A stretch of DNA of 64,000 bases, from NCBI GenBank assembly GCA_015061365.1, contig SUWS01000004.1, positions 47,094 through 111,093 on the forward strand, written 5' to 3'. Positions 6,071-15,769 of this stretch are shown here, piece after piece; the first letter of the stretch is position 1; each line of letters begins with the position of its first letter. Under the pieces are notes generated by a model. It did not search any database. It had not been told where the DNA came from and saw only the letters and a program-made list of their open reading frames with translations. Made by a program: the position numbers and the translations under genes. The stretch comes from Lentimicrobiaceae bacterium. GTDB taxonomy: Bacteria; Bacteroidota; Bacteroidia; Bacteroidales; F082.

Positions 6071-8824
6071 TTAATTCTTAACTAACTTCTTAATCGCTCT
6101 CATCGCTTCTCCTATAAATAATACAGGGAATGTTCCGACGATGATGTAAAGCCAGTCATTCAGCGACATAGGAGCCACGTTGAACATCTCGCCTCCAAAT
6201 GTCACGATGAGATATTGACCGCCGAATATCACGAGTAAAGCTAAGCCGAAACCTGCCAAAACATCTTTGTTAAACAAGCCTTTCAATGCGGAACCGTCGC
6301 TGTGGAATGCCTTAGCGTTAAACAGATTCCAGAACTGCAAGAAGACGAATATCGTGAAGATGTAAGTCTGCTCTATCGGCGAGATAGCGTGTGAAGCGAT
6401 ATTGAAGTTGAAGTAATTTCTGAAATATTCAGCGAATGAGAAGTCGGCCAATGAAGTGATGTCTGCATGTTTGAAATATTGGACGAGACCGAACATGAAG
6501 AGGACGAATAAAATACCTACGCCAAAGATTTGCCACATCATCGGTTTCGTGATGATATTAGCTTCTCTGCTACGTGGTTTTTCTTTCATTACCTTTTCTG
6601 ATGGTGGCAAGGATGCTAAAGCTAAAGCCGCGAATGTATCCATAATAAGGTTCACCCAAAGCATCTGTGTCACTGTGAGAACCATCTCAGTTCCTAACAA
6701 TGCGCCGAGCATCACGATAAGACATGCCGCCACGTTAATAGTCATCTGGAAGACTACAAATCTCTGAATGTTGATATACAACGATCTTCCCCACATCACG
6801 GCACGAGCGATACTGTTGAATGAGTTATCGAGAATTGTGATGTCTGAAGCTTCTTTAGCCACTGTCGTACCGTCGCCCATCGAGAGACCTACCTGAGCCG
6901 CTTTCAAAGCAGGAGCGTCGTTAGTACCGTCGCCTGTTACAGCCACGACTTCGCCTTCGCTTTGTAACAATCTCACAAGACGTTCCTTATCCATAGGACG
7001 TGCTCTCGACATAATCTTAATCTTGTGAATTATTTTAAGAGCTTCTTCATCAGAGAGTGCTTCCCAGTCTTTACCTGTAATATGGTTGACTTCCTTAGAG
7101 TCGGTGCCGAGCCACAAACCAAGCTGACGACCTATTTCTATGGCAGTACCTGGAGTATCGCCAGTGACGATCTTAACGTCGATGCCCGCCGACATACAAT
7201 TCTTAACAGCTTCTGCCACATCGCCACGGATAGGGTCAGCGATGGCGACAACACCTAATAATATAAAGTTTTCCGCTACAAGGTCATCGGTATTTGGATC
7301 GAAAGATTGCTCGTTAGGATCGCCTACTTTATAAGCGAAAGCGAGAGTACGCATCGCCTTACCTTGATATTCCAAAAGCTGTTTCTCAACATCTAAGCGA
7401 TAAGGAGTAATATCGACATTACCTTCTGGAGTTGCTATCTTGTTACAATGTTTCAACAAGATTTCAGGAGCGCCTTTAACATAGAATATCGGTTTTCCCA
7501 TCGCTGGCGACTCTACTATAGAAGCCATGAATTTATACTTAGTCGAGAACGGCACCTGCTGATACATCTTAACTCCTTCTCTGAGCTGCATATAATCAAC
7601 GCCTTGTTTATTTAACCAAAGCAACAAAGCACCTTCTGTTGGATTGCCGATAGCTTTTATCTTCTTCTCATCGCTGAAGTCCAAAAATGCTGTCGTGTTA
7701 AGAGCGAGACTTTCTTTGATGAGATTACTTATTTCATTATTGGAGAGTTGTTTTTCTGGAAGAGCAGGGAAACTCATATCATTAACGCTCATCTGATTTT
7801 GAGTAAGCGTTCCTGTCTTGTCGGTACAGATGACAGTGGCAGCGCCCATTGTTTCGCAGGCGTGCATCTTTCTCACAAGATTGTTAGCTGTAAGCATACG
7901 TTTCATACTGAGAGCCAGACTCAATGTCACGCTCATCGGCAGACCTTCAGGCACAGAAACGACGATAATAGTGACAGCCATCATCAAGGTATTGAGAAGA
8001 TATTGAGCGAAGCTAAGCCATTCAAACGATTCGCTTTCTCCAGAGGTAAAATACATCACGAGACGCATCACGAGGATTACACCTGCTATGATATAACTTG
8101 CAACGGTGATGATTTTTCCGAGATGATCGAGTTGATTATCGAGAGGAGTTTTAATATTGTTATCAATTTGTGAGCCTTGATAAACCTTACCCCATTCTGT
8201 TGCGTCGCCTACCTTATCGACTATCATCACGCCATGACCGTCGATAACCTTACTTCCGCGGAGGACGTAGTTAGAAGGATAAGTAGCGTCTTTCTTAAAA
8301 TCTTTAGGGTCGATGGTTTTCGTTGCCATAGGTTCGCCGGTAAGATCAGACTCATTGACTTGAAGAGAGAAAGCGTCGATAAGTTCGCCGTCGGCAGGCA
8401 CTTCGTCGCCGGTTTCGATGATAACGACATCGCCAACGACTATTTCCTTACGACCTATGACGGTGATATTTCCATTACGTACCACCTTAACTTCTTCGTC
8501 GTCGCTTACTTTATTAAGGACTTCGAATTTCTTGTTCGCACTAACTTCAAAAGCAAAGCCGATGCATGTAGCGAGCATGATAGCCACGAAAATCCCTATC
8601 GGTTCGAATAAGACGGAGAGACCTTCATCGTGAGCGAAGAACTCATAAAGAGAAACACCTACTGATAAAGCTAAAGCTATCAACAGGATTCTGATGATAG
8701 GATCTTTAAATTTTTCCAAAAACTGATGCCAGAGAGATTCTTTCTCTGGAGGCGTTAAAACATTAGAGCCGTGTTTTTTACGACTTTCTTCAACTTGTTC
8801 GTTGGTTAGACCTTTGTGTATCAT
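6071..8824 (-). CDS. Calcium-transporting P-type ATPase (PMCA type)
   Basis: 917-residue P2-type cation pump in the inner membrane, exporting Ca2+ at the cost of ATP. All hallmarks are visible: N-terminal cation-ATPase domain, TM1-2, the TGEP actuator loop, TM4 with PEGLPMS (ion-binding), the phosphorylation motif DKTGTLT at Asp335, KGAPE in the nucleotide domain, TGD and VTGDGTNDAPALK in the hinge, and TM6 with NLIMDTFAALAL. The TM6 N-x-x-x-D pattern fits calcium. The C-terminal codons merge into a TTAACAATTGACAATT repeat. A -7 box at 8956-8964 precedes the gene. Confidence 0.93.
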   Translation of the reverse strand: MIHKGLTNEQVEESRKKHGSNVLTPPEKESLWHQFLEKFKDPIIRILLIALALSVGVSLYEFFAHDEGLSVLFEPIGIFVAIMLATCIGFAFEVSANKKFEVLNKVSDDEEVKVVRNGNITVIGRKEIVVGDVVIIETGDEVPADGELIDAFSLQVNESDLTGEPMATKTIDPKDFKKDATYPSNYVLRGSKVIDGHGVMIVDKVGDATEWGKVYQGSQIDNNIKTPLDNQLDHLGKIITVASYIIAGVILVMRLVMYFTSGESESFEWLSFAQYLLNTLMMAVTIIVVSVPEGLPMSVTLSLALSMKRMLTANNLVRKMHACETMGAATVICTDKTGTLTQNQMSVNDMSFPALPEKQLSNNEISNLIKESLALNTTAFLDFSDEKKIKAIGNPTEGALLLWLNKQGVDYMQLREGVKMYQQVPFSTKYKFMASIVESPAMGKPIFYVKGAPEILLKHCNKIATPEGNVDITPYRLDVEKQLLEYQGKAMRTLAFAYKVGDPNEQSFDPNTDDLVAENFILLGVVAIADPIRGDVAEAVKNCMSAGIDVKIVTGDTPGTAIEIGRQLGLWLGTDSKEVNHITGKDWEALSDEEALKIIHKIKIMSRARPMDKERLVRLLQSEGEVVAVTGDGTNDAPALKAAQVGLSMGDGTTVAKEASDITILDNSFNSIARAVMWGRSLYINIQRFVVFQMTINVAACLIVMLGALLGTEMVLTVTQMLWVNLIMDTFAALALASLPPSEKVMKEKPRSREANIITKPMMWQIFGVGILFVLFMFGLVQYFKHADITSLADFSFAEYFRNYFNFNIASHAISPIEQTYIFTIFVFLQFWNLFNAKAFHSDGSALKGLFNKDVLAGFGLALLVIFGGQYLIVTFGGEMFNVAPMSLNDWLYIIVGTFPVLFIGEAMRAIKKLVKN

Positions 8825-9303
8825 AATAATAATTTGTTGTTTTTAAAATATATTAGTCAAATAACAAATCCCTGAATTTTCGTTTATCATCATAGACTGA
8901 ACACCCTTCATTATCTTGCACATTTACCATATTCATCAAAACAATAAACCAATGTGCAAATATAAATCTTTTTCATCTTTCAGTAATTTCTATTTCGCAT
9001 AAAAATCATTATTTTTCAATAAAAAAACAAACAAACAGCACGACACTTTTGTTCTCATCACTAATTATGACAGATCATATAGTATTTCTCATAACGGAGT
9101 ATGTATCACCCGCTCTAATTTCATTCGCATAGACACATTCATCTATGCATAGTCTGCATTTGTGTCTAAATATGTTGTGATAGATAATACTGTATAAGAC
9201 GTGGGGGAAAGCATAAGTTTCCCCCATAGCATATCATTTGCACTTTATATCTTAGTCAATATCAATGTAAAGTCAACATAAAAATCTCACACCTCAACAA
9301 TGA
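8825..9303. other. Intergenic region: ATPase promoter and a G/C hairpin
   Basis: No credible gene. On the minus strand TATATTTGC at 8956-8964 is a -7 box about 135 bases before the ATPase start, giving a long leader. At 9203-9225, GGGGGAAA and TTTCCCCC form a perfect 8-base stem with a 7-base loop but no following T-run; it lies 80 bases past the end of the LPP20-like gene. Confidence 0.6.
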
Positions 9304-9885
9304 TTAATTATTGTAATTTGACATTTCTTCATCAAATACCTTTTTAAACTTTTCGTATTCATAATCAACTCTAAGTCTATCATCATTAGATACAGATGAT
9401 GTGATTCCGTCCAAGATTTTTTGTACAGGAACTTCAATAGCCACGTAACAGATGATTGTGCCTTGTTCTGTACCTAAAGCTCTTTTCTTACAAACTATAG
9501 GAGCGAATTTCAATTCTTGGTTAACGACGGCGCGTGTCAGGTTTTCGATGCGGTCTTTAAAGTCATTAGCATCATTGACGGTGTATGAGTTGACATATCT
9601 GTCGTTTACGCCTTTGATTGTCGTCTCGATTTGTGAAGCCAATTCGTTGCGTGCAGCTATTGCCGCCTGATCGTACGCGAATTGCATTTGTCTGTCTCCT
9701 TTTGCTATATGTTGACCTGTAGCACGGAAGATGTCGGACGTTGACATGAACTCCGAACACGGCTCATCTGGCAATGTTTGAATAGACGGATTGGCGGTCT
9801 CTGTTACAACATCTTTACTTGAACCACAAGAAGCCACCACTAACGCCATCAAGGCTGCTCCTAAAAATAAAGAAATCTTTTTCAT
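9304..9885 (-). CDS. LPP20-like lipoprotein
   Basis: 193 residues with a signal peptide and lipobox ending at Cys20 (VVASCGSS). The body matches the LPP20 lipoprotein pattern: an A/R-rich helix with FAYDQAAIAARNELASQIETTIKG-like sequence, then beta strands ending CYVAIEVPVQKI. LPP20 and related FlgT/CsgG-like folds act in the periplasm or at the outer membrane; the task here is unknown. It is last in a run of four secreted proteins transcribed leftward; a 153-base gap to the preceding gene leaves room for its own promoter. Confidence 0.75.
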   Translation of the reverse strand: MKKISLFLGAALMALVVASCGSSKDVVTETANPSIQTLPDEPCSEFMSTSDIFRATGQHIAKGDRQMQFAYDQAAIAARNELASQIETTIKGVNDRYVNSYTVNDANDFKDRIENLTRAVVNQELKFAPIVCKKRALGTEQGTIICYVAIEVPVQKILDGITSSVSNDDRLRVDYEYEKFKKVFDEEMSNYNN

Positions 9886-10038
9886 TTTGTTTAATTTTTT
9901 AATTACGCCTACTCTTTGCTTTTCGGCTTCCGCATATTATTTTTTAGTCTTTAATATCATTTCATTCTATTGGCACGTTTTCATTTCTACTGATGTAAGA
10001 CCGATACGATCAAAAAATTCTTTTAATATCCATAGATT

Positions 10039-10947
10039 TTACATGTTAATACGCACCTTTTCTTTCAAGCTTACCTTACCGAATCTAAACCAGACCTCAA
10101 CATAATTATCGTCTTGTTCGTAGCATTCGAAATCATCGAATGTCACAACAATCTTATCACCCTCATGTCTCGACGCAAAATCCTTAGCACATCCACTTCT
10201 GAACTTAGGTGTCGATTTTGTCTTCATCACCCTTTCACCGTGCATGAGCTGCATCACAATAGTGTTCCTATTGCTTTCCAATATCTTTACATGAACATCC
10301 TTTATTGTTTGTTCATACATTTCGATTGTATGATTTAATTGGGAAACCCTCGTCTGGTCATCTTTAAACTCTTCCTTCATCGCTCTCATTTGCGAGTCAT
10401 TTTCCATCAAAGTCTCAACATCGTCAATGTTATCAAGAGACTTCCTGAAGTTCTCTATCTTATCGTCGACGGCCTTTTCATAGGCATTATATGCATCCAT
10501 AAGTTCTTGCAAATCAATCAATGTAAATGGATAAAGCACATAATAATCATAACTATATTCCTTAGTTTTCTTATTGTAATATCGTTCCCAATAGATATCA
10601 GCCTTATTCAAATCAACACCTTGCAACACCGGCATTTTAGGGACTTTCGCCTCTATGACAGACTTGACTCTTCTTCTATATTCCCCATCATCTTCTTCAT
10701 CAATCATGATAGTGGAACATATCTCTGTCGCCACCGATGACGCAATCTGATTCTTCAGTTTTCCCAAGATTATCATCTTTGCGGTATCCAACGACACAGC
10801 CTTATATTCAATAAACAAATAAGGGTCACTACTCGACACCCAGTTTGGTCTTTCCTTTGCGCTTTGTTCCACCAATTTATATTCTTTCTGCGCCATAACA
10901 AGAAGTGGCATGAAAGATAAAATGAATATTATCAGATTCTTTTTCAT
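10039..10947 (-). CDS. Secreted protein of unknown function (LPP20/FlgT-like N-terminal region)
   Basis: About 302 residues. Two starts are possible: 10959, which overlaps the upstream stop, or 10947 (MKKNLIIFIL), which begins directly with the signal peptide and is preferred. The mature part begins QKEYKLVEQSAKERPNWV, typical of proteins that precede LPP20-like domains; a central coiled-coil (about 175-235) and a charged C-terminal beta region follow. No enzyme motif seen. It is translationally coupled to the gene before it and probably works with the neighbours at the cell surface or in the periplasm. Confidence 0.7.
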   Translation of the reverse strand: MKKNLIIFILSFMPLLVMAQKEYKLVEQSAKERPNWVSSSDPYLFIEYKAVSLDTAKMIILGKLKNQIASSVATEICSTIMIDEEDDGEYRRRVKSVIEAKVPKMPVLQGVDLNKADIYWERYYNKKTKEYSYDYYVLYPFTLIDLQELMDAYNAYEKAVDDKIENFRKSLDNIDDVETLMENDSQMRAMKEEFKDDQTRVSQLNHTIEMYEQTIKDVHVKILESNRNTIVMQLMHGERVMKTKSTPKFRSGCAKDFASRHEGDKIVVTFDDFECYEQDDNYVEVWFRFGKVSLKEKVRINM

Positions 10948-10951
10948 ATTA

Positions 10952-11629
10952 TCAATCATTTATCCAGGAAACATCCGGATTCTCATTCCTTATAATATTG
11001 TTCGACTTCGTTTGTTGTTCAACAGATATTTTGTTCAGAATATCTATAGAGTTCTTATAACATTCCAAGTCCGCATCTGTCTGAGGTATGGCGTTGAGTT
11101 CGTCAAGAGCTTCGTCATACATTTCCATTTCTATGTACGCAGTTATCGTCTCAATGATTTTCTCACACTCCGTATTATAATATTCTATTATCTCATTCTT
11201 TGCGTTAACTATCAACTTCTTCAATTTAGGGTCGCGACCTTTAAGAGATTTTATGGATTCCGTCACCGCGCTATTCTCATTATCAGCTACACCTTTTCTT
11301 GTAAGTATCTCTTGGGATATTAATAATTTTCTGCTGTTGTCTACCAAAGAAAGCGATATTTCTATTTCTGCGACATATTGAACAGGAATTGTTGTTGTAG
11401 GTTCTACCGACGTAACTGTAACGGAAGGTATCAATAAGAACTTGTTCGAATTATCGGTCGATGCCATTCCATTTAAGGAAACGGCTTGGTTCAATCTGTC
11501 ATGCAACATTTCCGCGGCATTATTACCGATATTATCCGTCGAAACTGGCAACACCCTGATATATTGCGCCATAACTATATTAGACAGCAATACTAAAATC
11601 AGTAATGATAATGACCTTAACTTTTTCAT
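10952..11629 (-). CDS. Secreted protein, unknown function
   Basis: 225 residues. A signal peptide ends near Ala21 (SNIVMAQ). The N-terminal half (about 22-140) alternates strands and helices with an IPVQYVAEIEISLSLVD segment like the periplasmic CsgG/LpoB-type folds; the C-terminal half (about 140-215) is helical and may be TPR-like (AYIEMEMYDEALDELNAIPQ). It overlaps the next gene's possible upstream start and sits one base from the preceding gene, so it is in an operon with both. I do not recognise a named family. Confidence 0.65.
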   Translation of the reverse strand: MKKLRSLSLLILVLLSNIVMAQYIRVLPVSTDNIGNNAAEMLHDRLNQAVSLNGMASTDNSNKFLLIPSVTVTSVEPTTTIPVQYVAEIEISLSLVDNSRKLLISQEILTRKGVADNENSAVTESIKSLKGRDPKLKKLIVNAKNEIIEYYNTECEKIIETITAYIEMEMYDEALDELNAIPQTDADLECYKNSIDILNKISVEQQTKSNNIIRNENPDVSWIND

Positions 11630-11630
11630 C

Positions 11631-12608
11631 TTATTTCTCTCCTAATATAATCCAGACCTCGCCAAGTCCGCGTTCATAAATCTTACTTTCTATCATGAAA
11701 GGTTCCTTTTTAAGGTAGCTTCTGATCCCGTTCATAAAGCCTCTTGCATCAAGAGCCGACTGTCTTCCATTACGTTCTTTATAAAGAGGTATTCTTACTT
11801 GCTCGAACACTAAATAAGTAGATGTAGCATTAGTTCTGGTAGGAGCGTGATTTACAGCATTGTCTTCCATCCAATATGAGATGATATCGGTGAGTTCAAG
11901 ATAATCACCTTCGAAGTCGAATTCTGTTTCGAGGTCTATATCGGCGTTATCCCACACTCTGAATTTGACAACTATTTCGCGACCGTTATTTGCCATATCT
12001 TCAAAATGCGACATCAGTTGGGCGCAGAACGAATCCATATAATTAAGGACAGCCTCTTCTAAAAGCAGATTTACAGGTGCTGTAGTTGAAGGGTTACCTA
12101 CTCCTGAATTTGCAGCTATCACCTTATTAGTATAGGCATCCAAACCTCTCATATTATATGAGACAAAACGTTGAGGTCCTTTATGATTTACTGTGTAATC
12201 CAAGTCTATGATAATATCAGCCTTCGCCGTTCTCTTAACCCTATCAAGCATAGATTCCGTTATATATGCACCTGAAGACGAACTTTCTAAAAGGCTCATC
12301 TCCACGGTCTCTTGTTGAATTGACTTCAGAGTCTGCTCCAAATCTTTCAACGGGAAACCTCTTTCCGCCATAATCTGAGATAATTCTGAAATGACAAGAC
12401 GTAAATCCTCAATATCATCCTGCTTAAAAATATTGGATATGTCTGAAACGACATTTACATTTCCATTCTCATCCACCCATTCAGTAGTATAACCGTGACG
12501 GGAACAATACGCATCAGATGGAATTACCATGATAGTTGGTTTCTTTGCTTGCGCCATCATACTTATTGATACGACAACAAGCAGTATTGATAGTATAAAG
12601 TTTCTCAT
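11631..12608 (-). CDS. DUF6175-like secreted protein
   Basis: 325 residues with signal peptide (cut near Ala20). It begins KKPTIMVIPSDAYCSRHGY and contains TAKADIIIDLDYTVN and a helical middle, the pattern I associate with Bacteroidota DUF6175 proteins found next to LPP20-like lipoproteins. The fold resembles CsgG/LpoB periplasmic domains; no catalytic motif. First gene of a leftward operon with a -7 box at 12634-12644. Confidence 0.6.
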   Translation of the reverse strand: MRNFILSILLVVVSISMMAQAKKPTIMVIPSDAYCSRHGYTTEWVDENGNVNVVSDISNIFKQDDIEDLRLVISELSQIMAERGFPLKDLEQTLKSIQQETVEMSLLESSSSGAYITESMLDRVKRTAKADIIIDLDYTVNHKGPQRFVSYNMRGLDAYTNKVIAANSGVGNPSTTAPVNLLLEEAVLNYMDSFCAQLMSHFEDMANNGREIVVKFRVWDNADIDLETEFDFEGDYLELTDIISYWMEDNAVNHAPTRTNATSTYLVFEQVRIPLYKERNGRQSALDARGFMNGIRSYLKKEPFMIESKIYERGLGEVWIILGEK

Positions 12609-12633
12609 ATCCCAATGTCTTTCGGATTACGAT

Positions 12634-12644
12634 GCAAAGTTATA
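12634..12644 (-). promoter_or_regulatory. Promoter -7 box for the secreted-protein operon
   Basis: Minus strand TATAACTTTGC matches TAnnTTTG about 26 bases upstream of the start codon of the first operon gene. Confidence 0.6.
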
Positions 12645-12738
12645 CTATTTTTAAAAACAAGCAAGCTTTTTAATAAAAAAAAGCCATCCTGAGATGACTT
12701 TTATATTAGGGTACAAGTTACTGATTTCTGTTACCTTG

Positions 12739-13389
12739 TCATGGTAAAGGATATATTGTCGAGGCGTTTTCCGGAGAGACAATATCGCCGGTGAACGTCA
12801 CCTGTCCCCCATCGTTGGAATAGAATATTATCCTGCCAGTGCCATTAGCTTGTACATACACTTTAAAGTTTACTGGAATGACCCCGGTCCATGTTCTGAA
12901 CGAACCTGTTATGACGAACGGTCCGTCAGTATCCGACAAGTCGGCATTATAAGATACCAATGTCGCCGGCGTGTTAGGTGTATCCCACGACTGCCAGTTC
13001 CATCCGGGCCAACCTGGCGACGTATAACCCGGACCTATTCCCGGCACTCCAGGTCCGTACCACGCCAATGGAGCCGCCACCGATGACGACACCGGATTGT
13101 CGAACTCGATATTAATTGCGACCTTATCACCTATGATCGCAAAATAATTCTGAAATGAAGATACCGGCGACTCTTGTCCGAAAGGACCGATAAAGGTATT
13201 GGCTTCTAACACAAAAGAAGTGTCGTTTACCAACTTAATCATCTCGGCACGCGATTGTGCCAATTCCATCGCTTGACGAGCCTTGCGTTCTGCGCGACGT
13301 TCCATGCGCTCGGTCTTGGCGGAACTCTGCGCAAACATACTTCCGCTCAAGACCAAAAGCATTGTCAATGTAAGAAATTTAGGTTTCAT
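12739..13389 (-). CDS. DUF4251 domain protein, secreted
   Basis: 216 residues from the start chosen at 13389, which places the signal peptide (cut after FAQ) at the N-terminus; an upstream start at 13410 would add seven residues. A charged helix (AERKARQAMELAQSRAEMI) leads into a DUF4251 domain beginning DTSFVLEANTFIGPFG. A Gly/Pro/Trp-rich insert (about residues 104-130, with WYGPGVPGIGPGYTSPG) breaks the usual domain and looks low-complexity. The function of DUF4251 is unknown. Confidence 0.75.
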   Translation of the reverse strand: MKPKFLTLTMLLVLSGSMFAQSSAKTERMERRAERKARQAMELAQSRAEMIKLVNDTSFVLEANTFIGPFGQESPVSSFQNYFAIIGDKVAINIEFDNPVSSSVAAPLAWYGPGVPGIGPGYTSPGWPGWNWQSWDTPNTPATLVSYNADLSDTDGPFVITGSFRTWTGVIPVNFKVYVQANGTGRIIFYSNDGGQVTFTGDIVSPENASTIYPLP

Positions 13390-13447
13390 AATATCTGATG
13401 TTTTTCTCAATAAACACCAAACATCACTTTTTGTTTTTATTGAACAT

Positions 13448-13490
13448 AAAAAAAGTCAGCGGCTGCGCACGAATGAACAACCGCTGACCA
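13448..13490 (-). terminator. Rho-independent terminator of pepE
   Basis: GTCAGCGG (13455-13462) pairs with CCGCTGAC (13481-13488); read leftward the stem is followed by a run of seven T. Confidence 0.85.
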
Positions 13491-13513
13491 TCGAATACTG
13501 ATAGCTGATAGCT

Positions 13514-14275
13514 TTATATAACGTATGAAGTAATCTCTGAATTCGGTTCAAGTTCGAGAGGTTCTGTTCCGTATTTGAAAACCATCATTTTCTTACCGCC
13601 TTTCAGATAATATTTATCACCGACAACCCATATCGCTGATGCTTCACGTAAGCCAACGACTTTCATATTTTGATTTACGGCGAGATATTCGTTGATACGA
13701 TCCTGACGTGTCTCACCGCCGTGCTTTATCATCTTATCGATTTCAGGATGAGGATCCAAATAATGAGGATTGATCTGGAACGGGATAAGGTTTAAGGTAT
13801 TGAACGATGCCGGTTGTACTATAGGCATATCGTTGGTTGTGCACAACGTTGGACAAGCTATGTTGGAACCCGCGCTCCATCCAATATATGGTTTACCTTC
13901 TTTAGCCACTTTGGAGATAGCATCCATCAGACCATATCTGTGAAGTTCAGCGACGAGATGGAATGTATTACCTCCACCGACGACTATACATGCAGCTTCA
14001 TTTACAAGTTGAATCTTGTTTTCAACTTCATGAACCGAGACAAAGTTCTTCAGTCCCAACTTCTCATCAAACACTTTCTTAACTCTTGCAGTATAAGCGT
14101 CGTAGCTTTGCGGATAAGGATTACCATTGATAAATACTCCGGCGAAAGGAACAAACACTATTTTACTATCGGCTTTAAGATTATTCTTCTCGCAGAAAGA
14201 TTCCAACTGTGTCATTGGCCATGCCAAATAAGTCTCTCCGAAATTCGTTGAATTGCTTATCAATAAAAGATTCAT
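13514..14275 (-). CDS. pepE: Peptidase E (alpha-aspartyl dipeptidase, family S51)
   Basis: Cytoplasmic serine peptidase that splits Asp-X dipeptides. The frame is open further upstream, but the family begins MNLLLISNS, and a -7 box (TATCTTTG, minus strand, about 14298-14310) lies just before 14275, so that start is used (253 residues). The nucleophile is the Ser in GWSAGSN, preceded by the VGGGNTFHL loop. The His and acidic partners are plausible but not singled out here. Divergent from the MATE gene. Confidence 0.88.
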   Translation of the reverse strand: MNLLLISNSTNFGETYLAWPMTQLESFCEKNNLKADSKIVFVPFAGVFINGNPYPQSYDAYTARVKKVFDEKLGLKNFVSVHEVENKIQLVNEAACIVVGGGNTFHLVAELHRYGLMDAISKVAKEGKPYIGWSAGSNIACPTLCTTNDMPIVQPASFNTLNLIPFQINPHYLDPHPEIDKMIKHGGETRQDRINEYLAVNQNMKVVGLREASAIWVVGDKYYLKGGKKMMVFKYGTEPLELEPNSEITSYVI

Positions 14276-14422
14276 AACTATTCTATTTTTAATTTCCACA
14301 AAGATAAAGTTTTTTTTCATACTAAGTAAGTATTTTTCCAACATTAAGACAAATAATTTGTATACAATTTCAATATATAATTGAAGTTTTTTTCGCAATT
14401 TTGCAAATCAAAATTTTAAGAC

Positions 14423-15769
14423 ATGAGTGAAGAGAAAGGTGCTCTGCTTTTGGGCACGGAAGACGTTGGTAAACTACTGAAAAAATACGCTACGCCGGCA
14501 ATCATCGCGATGACTGCGTCCTCCTTATATAATATGGTCGACAGCATTTTCATCGGACAGGGTGTCGGTCCTTTGGCTATTTCGGGATTAGCTATCACAT
14601 TCCCTTTCATGAACCTCGGGGCTGCTATCGGTGCTATGGTCGGCGTTGGAGCATCTACTGTCACCGCCATGGAACTCGGTAAGAAGAACTACGCGAAGAG
14701 CTGCCGCGCATTGGCGAACACCGTCATGCTCAACGTGATTTTCGGCATCTTGTTTACAATAATATGCCTCTTATTCCTGAAACCAATTCTTTACTTCTTC
14801 GGAGCAAGTGAACAGACTCTACCTTACGCATACGAATATATGCAGGTGATTCTCGTCGGCAATATCATAACACATCTTTACCACGGACTCAATTCTGTAT
14901 TAAGAGCTTCAGGACATCCCAACGAAGCCATGATAGCTACGATAATCACAGTCGTCGCAAATGTGTTTTTAGACTGGCTCTTCATCTTCCCGCTCGGAAT
15001 GGGAATCCGCGGCGCAGCGATAGCAACAGTAATAGCACAGACAATACCGCTCATCTATCTTTTTAAATTATTCTTAAACAAAAACGAATTGGTTCATTTC
15101 GATAGAAAAGATTTCGTCTTCGACATAAAAATCATCAAAGACATCCTCGCTATCGGACTTTCTCCTTTCCTATTGAACTCCGCCTTATGCGTCATCATTA
15201 TTTTAATCAACAACGGATTGAAGAGATACGGCGGCGACCTCTCAGTAGGTGCTTACGGCATCGTCAACCGCGTGGCGTTTTTCTTTACCATGGTAGTGAT
15301 GGGTATAACACAAGGTATGCAACCTATTGTGAGTTATAATTATGGTGCGCGACAATACTCTCGTGTCACCGAAGCCTTAAAGAAAGCTATTGTATTAGCC
15401 ATCATAACTCTATGTTTAGGGTGTCTCATCGGCGAAACCATTCCACGACTTGTATGTTCGCTTTTCACCACCGACAAAGATTTATTGAACTACTCCGTCG
15501 ACGGCATGAGAATAGTCATGGCGACATTCCCGATCATAGCCTTCCCTATCGTCATCGGCAACTTCTTCCAAAGCATCGGCAAAGCTAAGAAATCTATAGT
15601 ACTGTCATTATCGCGACAAGTATTATTCCTTATACCTTTATTAATAATATTACCACACTTCCTCGGCATCAAAGGCGTCTGGTGGAGCATTCCAATCTCT
15701 GACGTCATAGCTACGATACTTTCGATAATTATGATTTACAGATATTATAAATTCGACGTGAAATCATGA
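14423..15769 (+). CDS. MATE family efflux transporter
   Basis: 448 residues with twelve predicted membrane segments in two MatE halves (about 15-180 and 240-400). The pattern PAIIAMTASSLYNMVDSIFIGQGVG and the second-half GMQPIVSYNYGA are typical of multidrug and toxin extrusion proteins of the DinF/NorM branch in Bacteroidota, which export drugs using Na+ or H+ gradients. The stop overlaps the truA start by four bases (ATGA), so the two are co-translated. An AATTTTGC sequence about 30 bases upstream may be the -7 box. Confidence 0.9.
   Translation: MSEEKGALLLGTEDVGKLLKKYATPAIIAMTASSLYNMVDSIFIGQGVGPLAISGLAITFPFMNLGAAIGAMVGVGASTVTAMELGKKNYAKSCRALANTVMLNVIFGILFTIICLLFLKPILYFFGASEQTLPYAYEYMQVILVGNIITHLYHGLNSVLRASGHPNEAMIATIITVVANVFLDWLFIFPLGMGIRGAAIATVIAQTIPLIYLFKLFLNKNELVHFDRKDFVFDIKIIKDILAIGLSPFLLNSALCVIIILINNGLKRYGGDLSVGAYGIVNRVAFFFTMVVMGITQGMQPIVSYNYGARQYSRVTEALKKAIVLAIITLCLGCLIGETIPRLVCSLFTTDKDLLNYSVDGMRIVMATFPIIAFPIVIGNFFQSIGKAKKSIVLSLSRQVLFLIPLLIILPHFLGIKGVWWSIPISDVIATILSIIMIYRYYKFDVKS

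Noticed and set aside
8227..8436. Small frames on either strand within the ATPase gene
   Set aside because: They follow the codon structure of the real gene in other frames and have no independent support.
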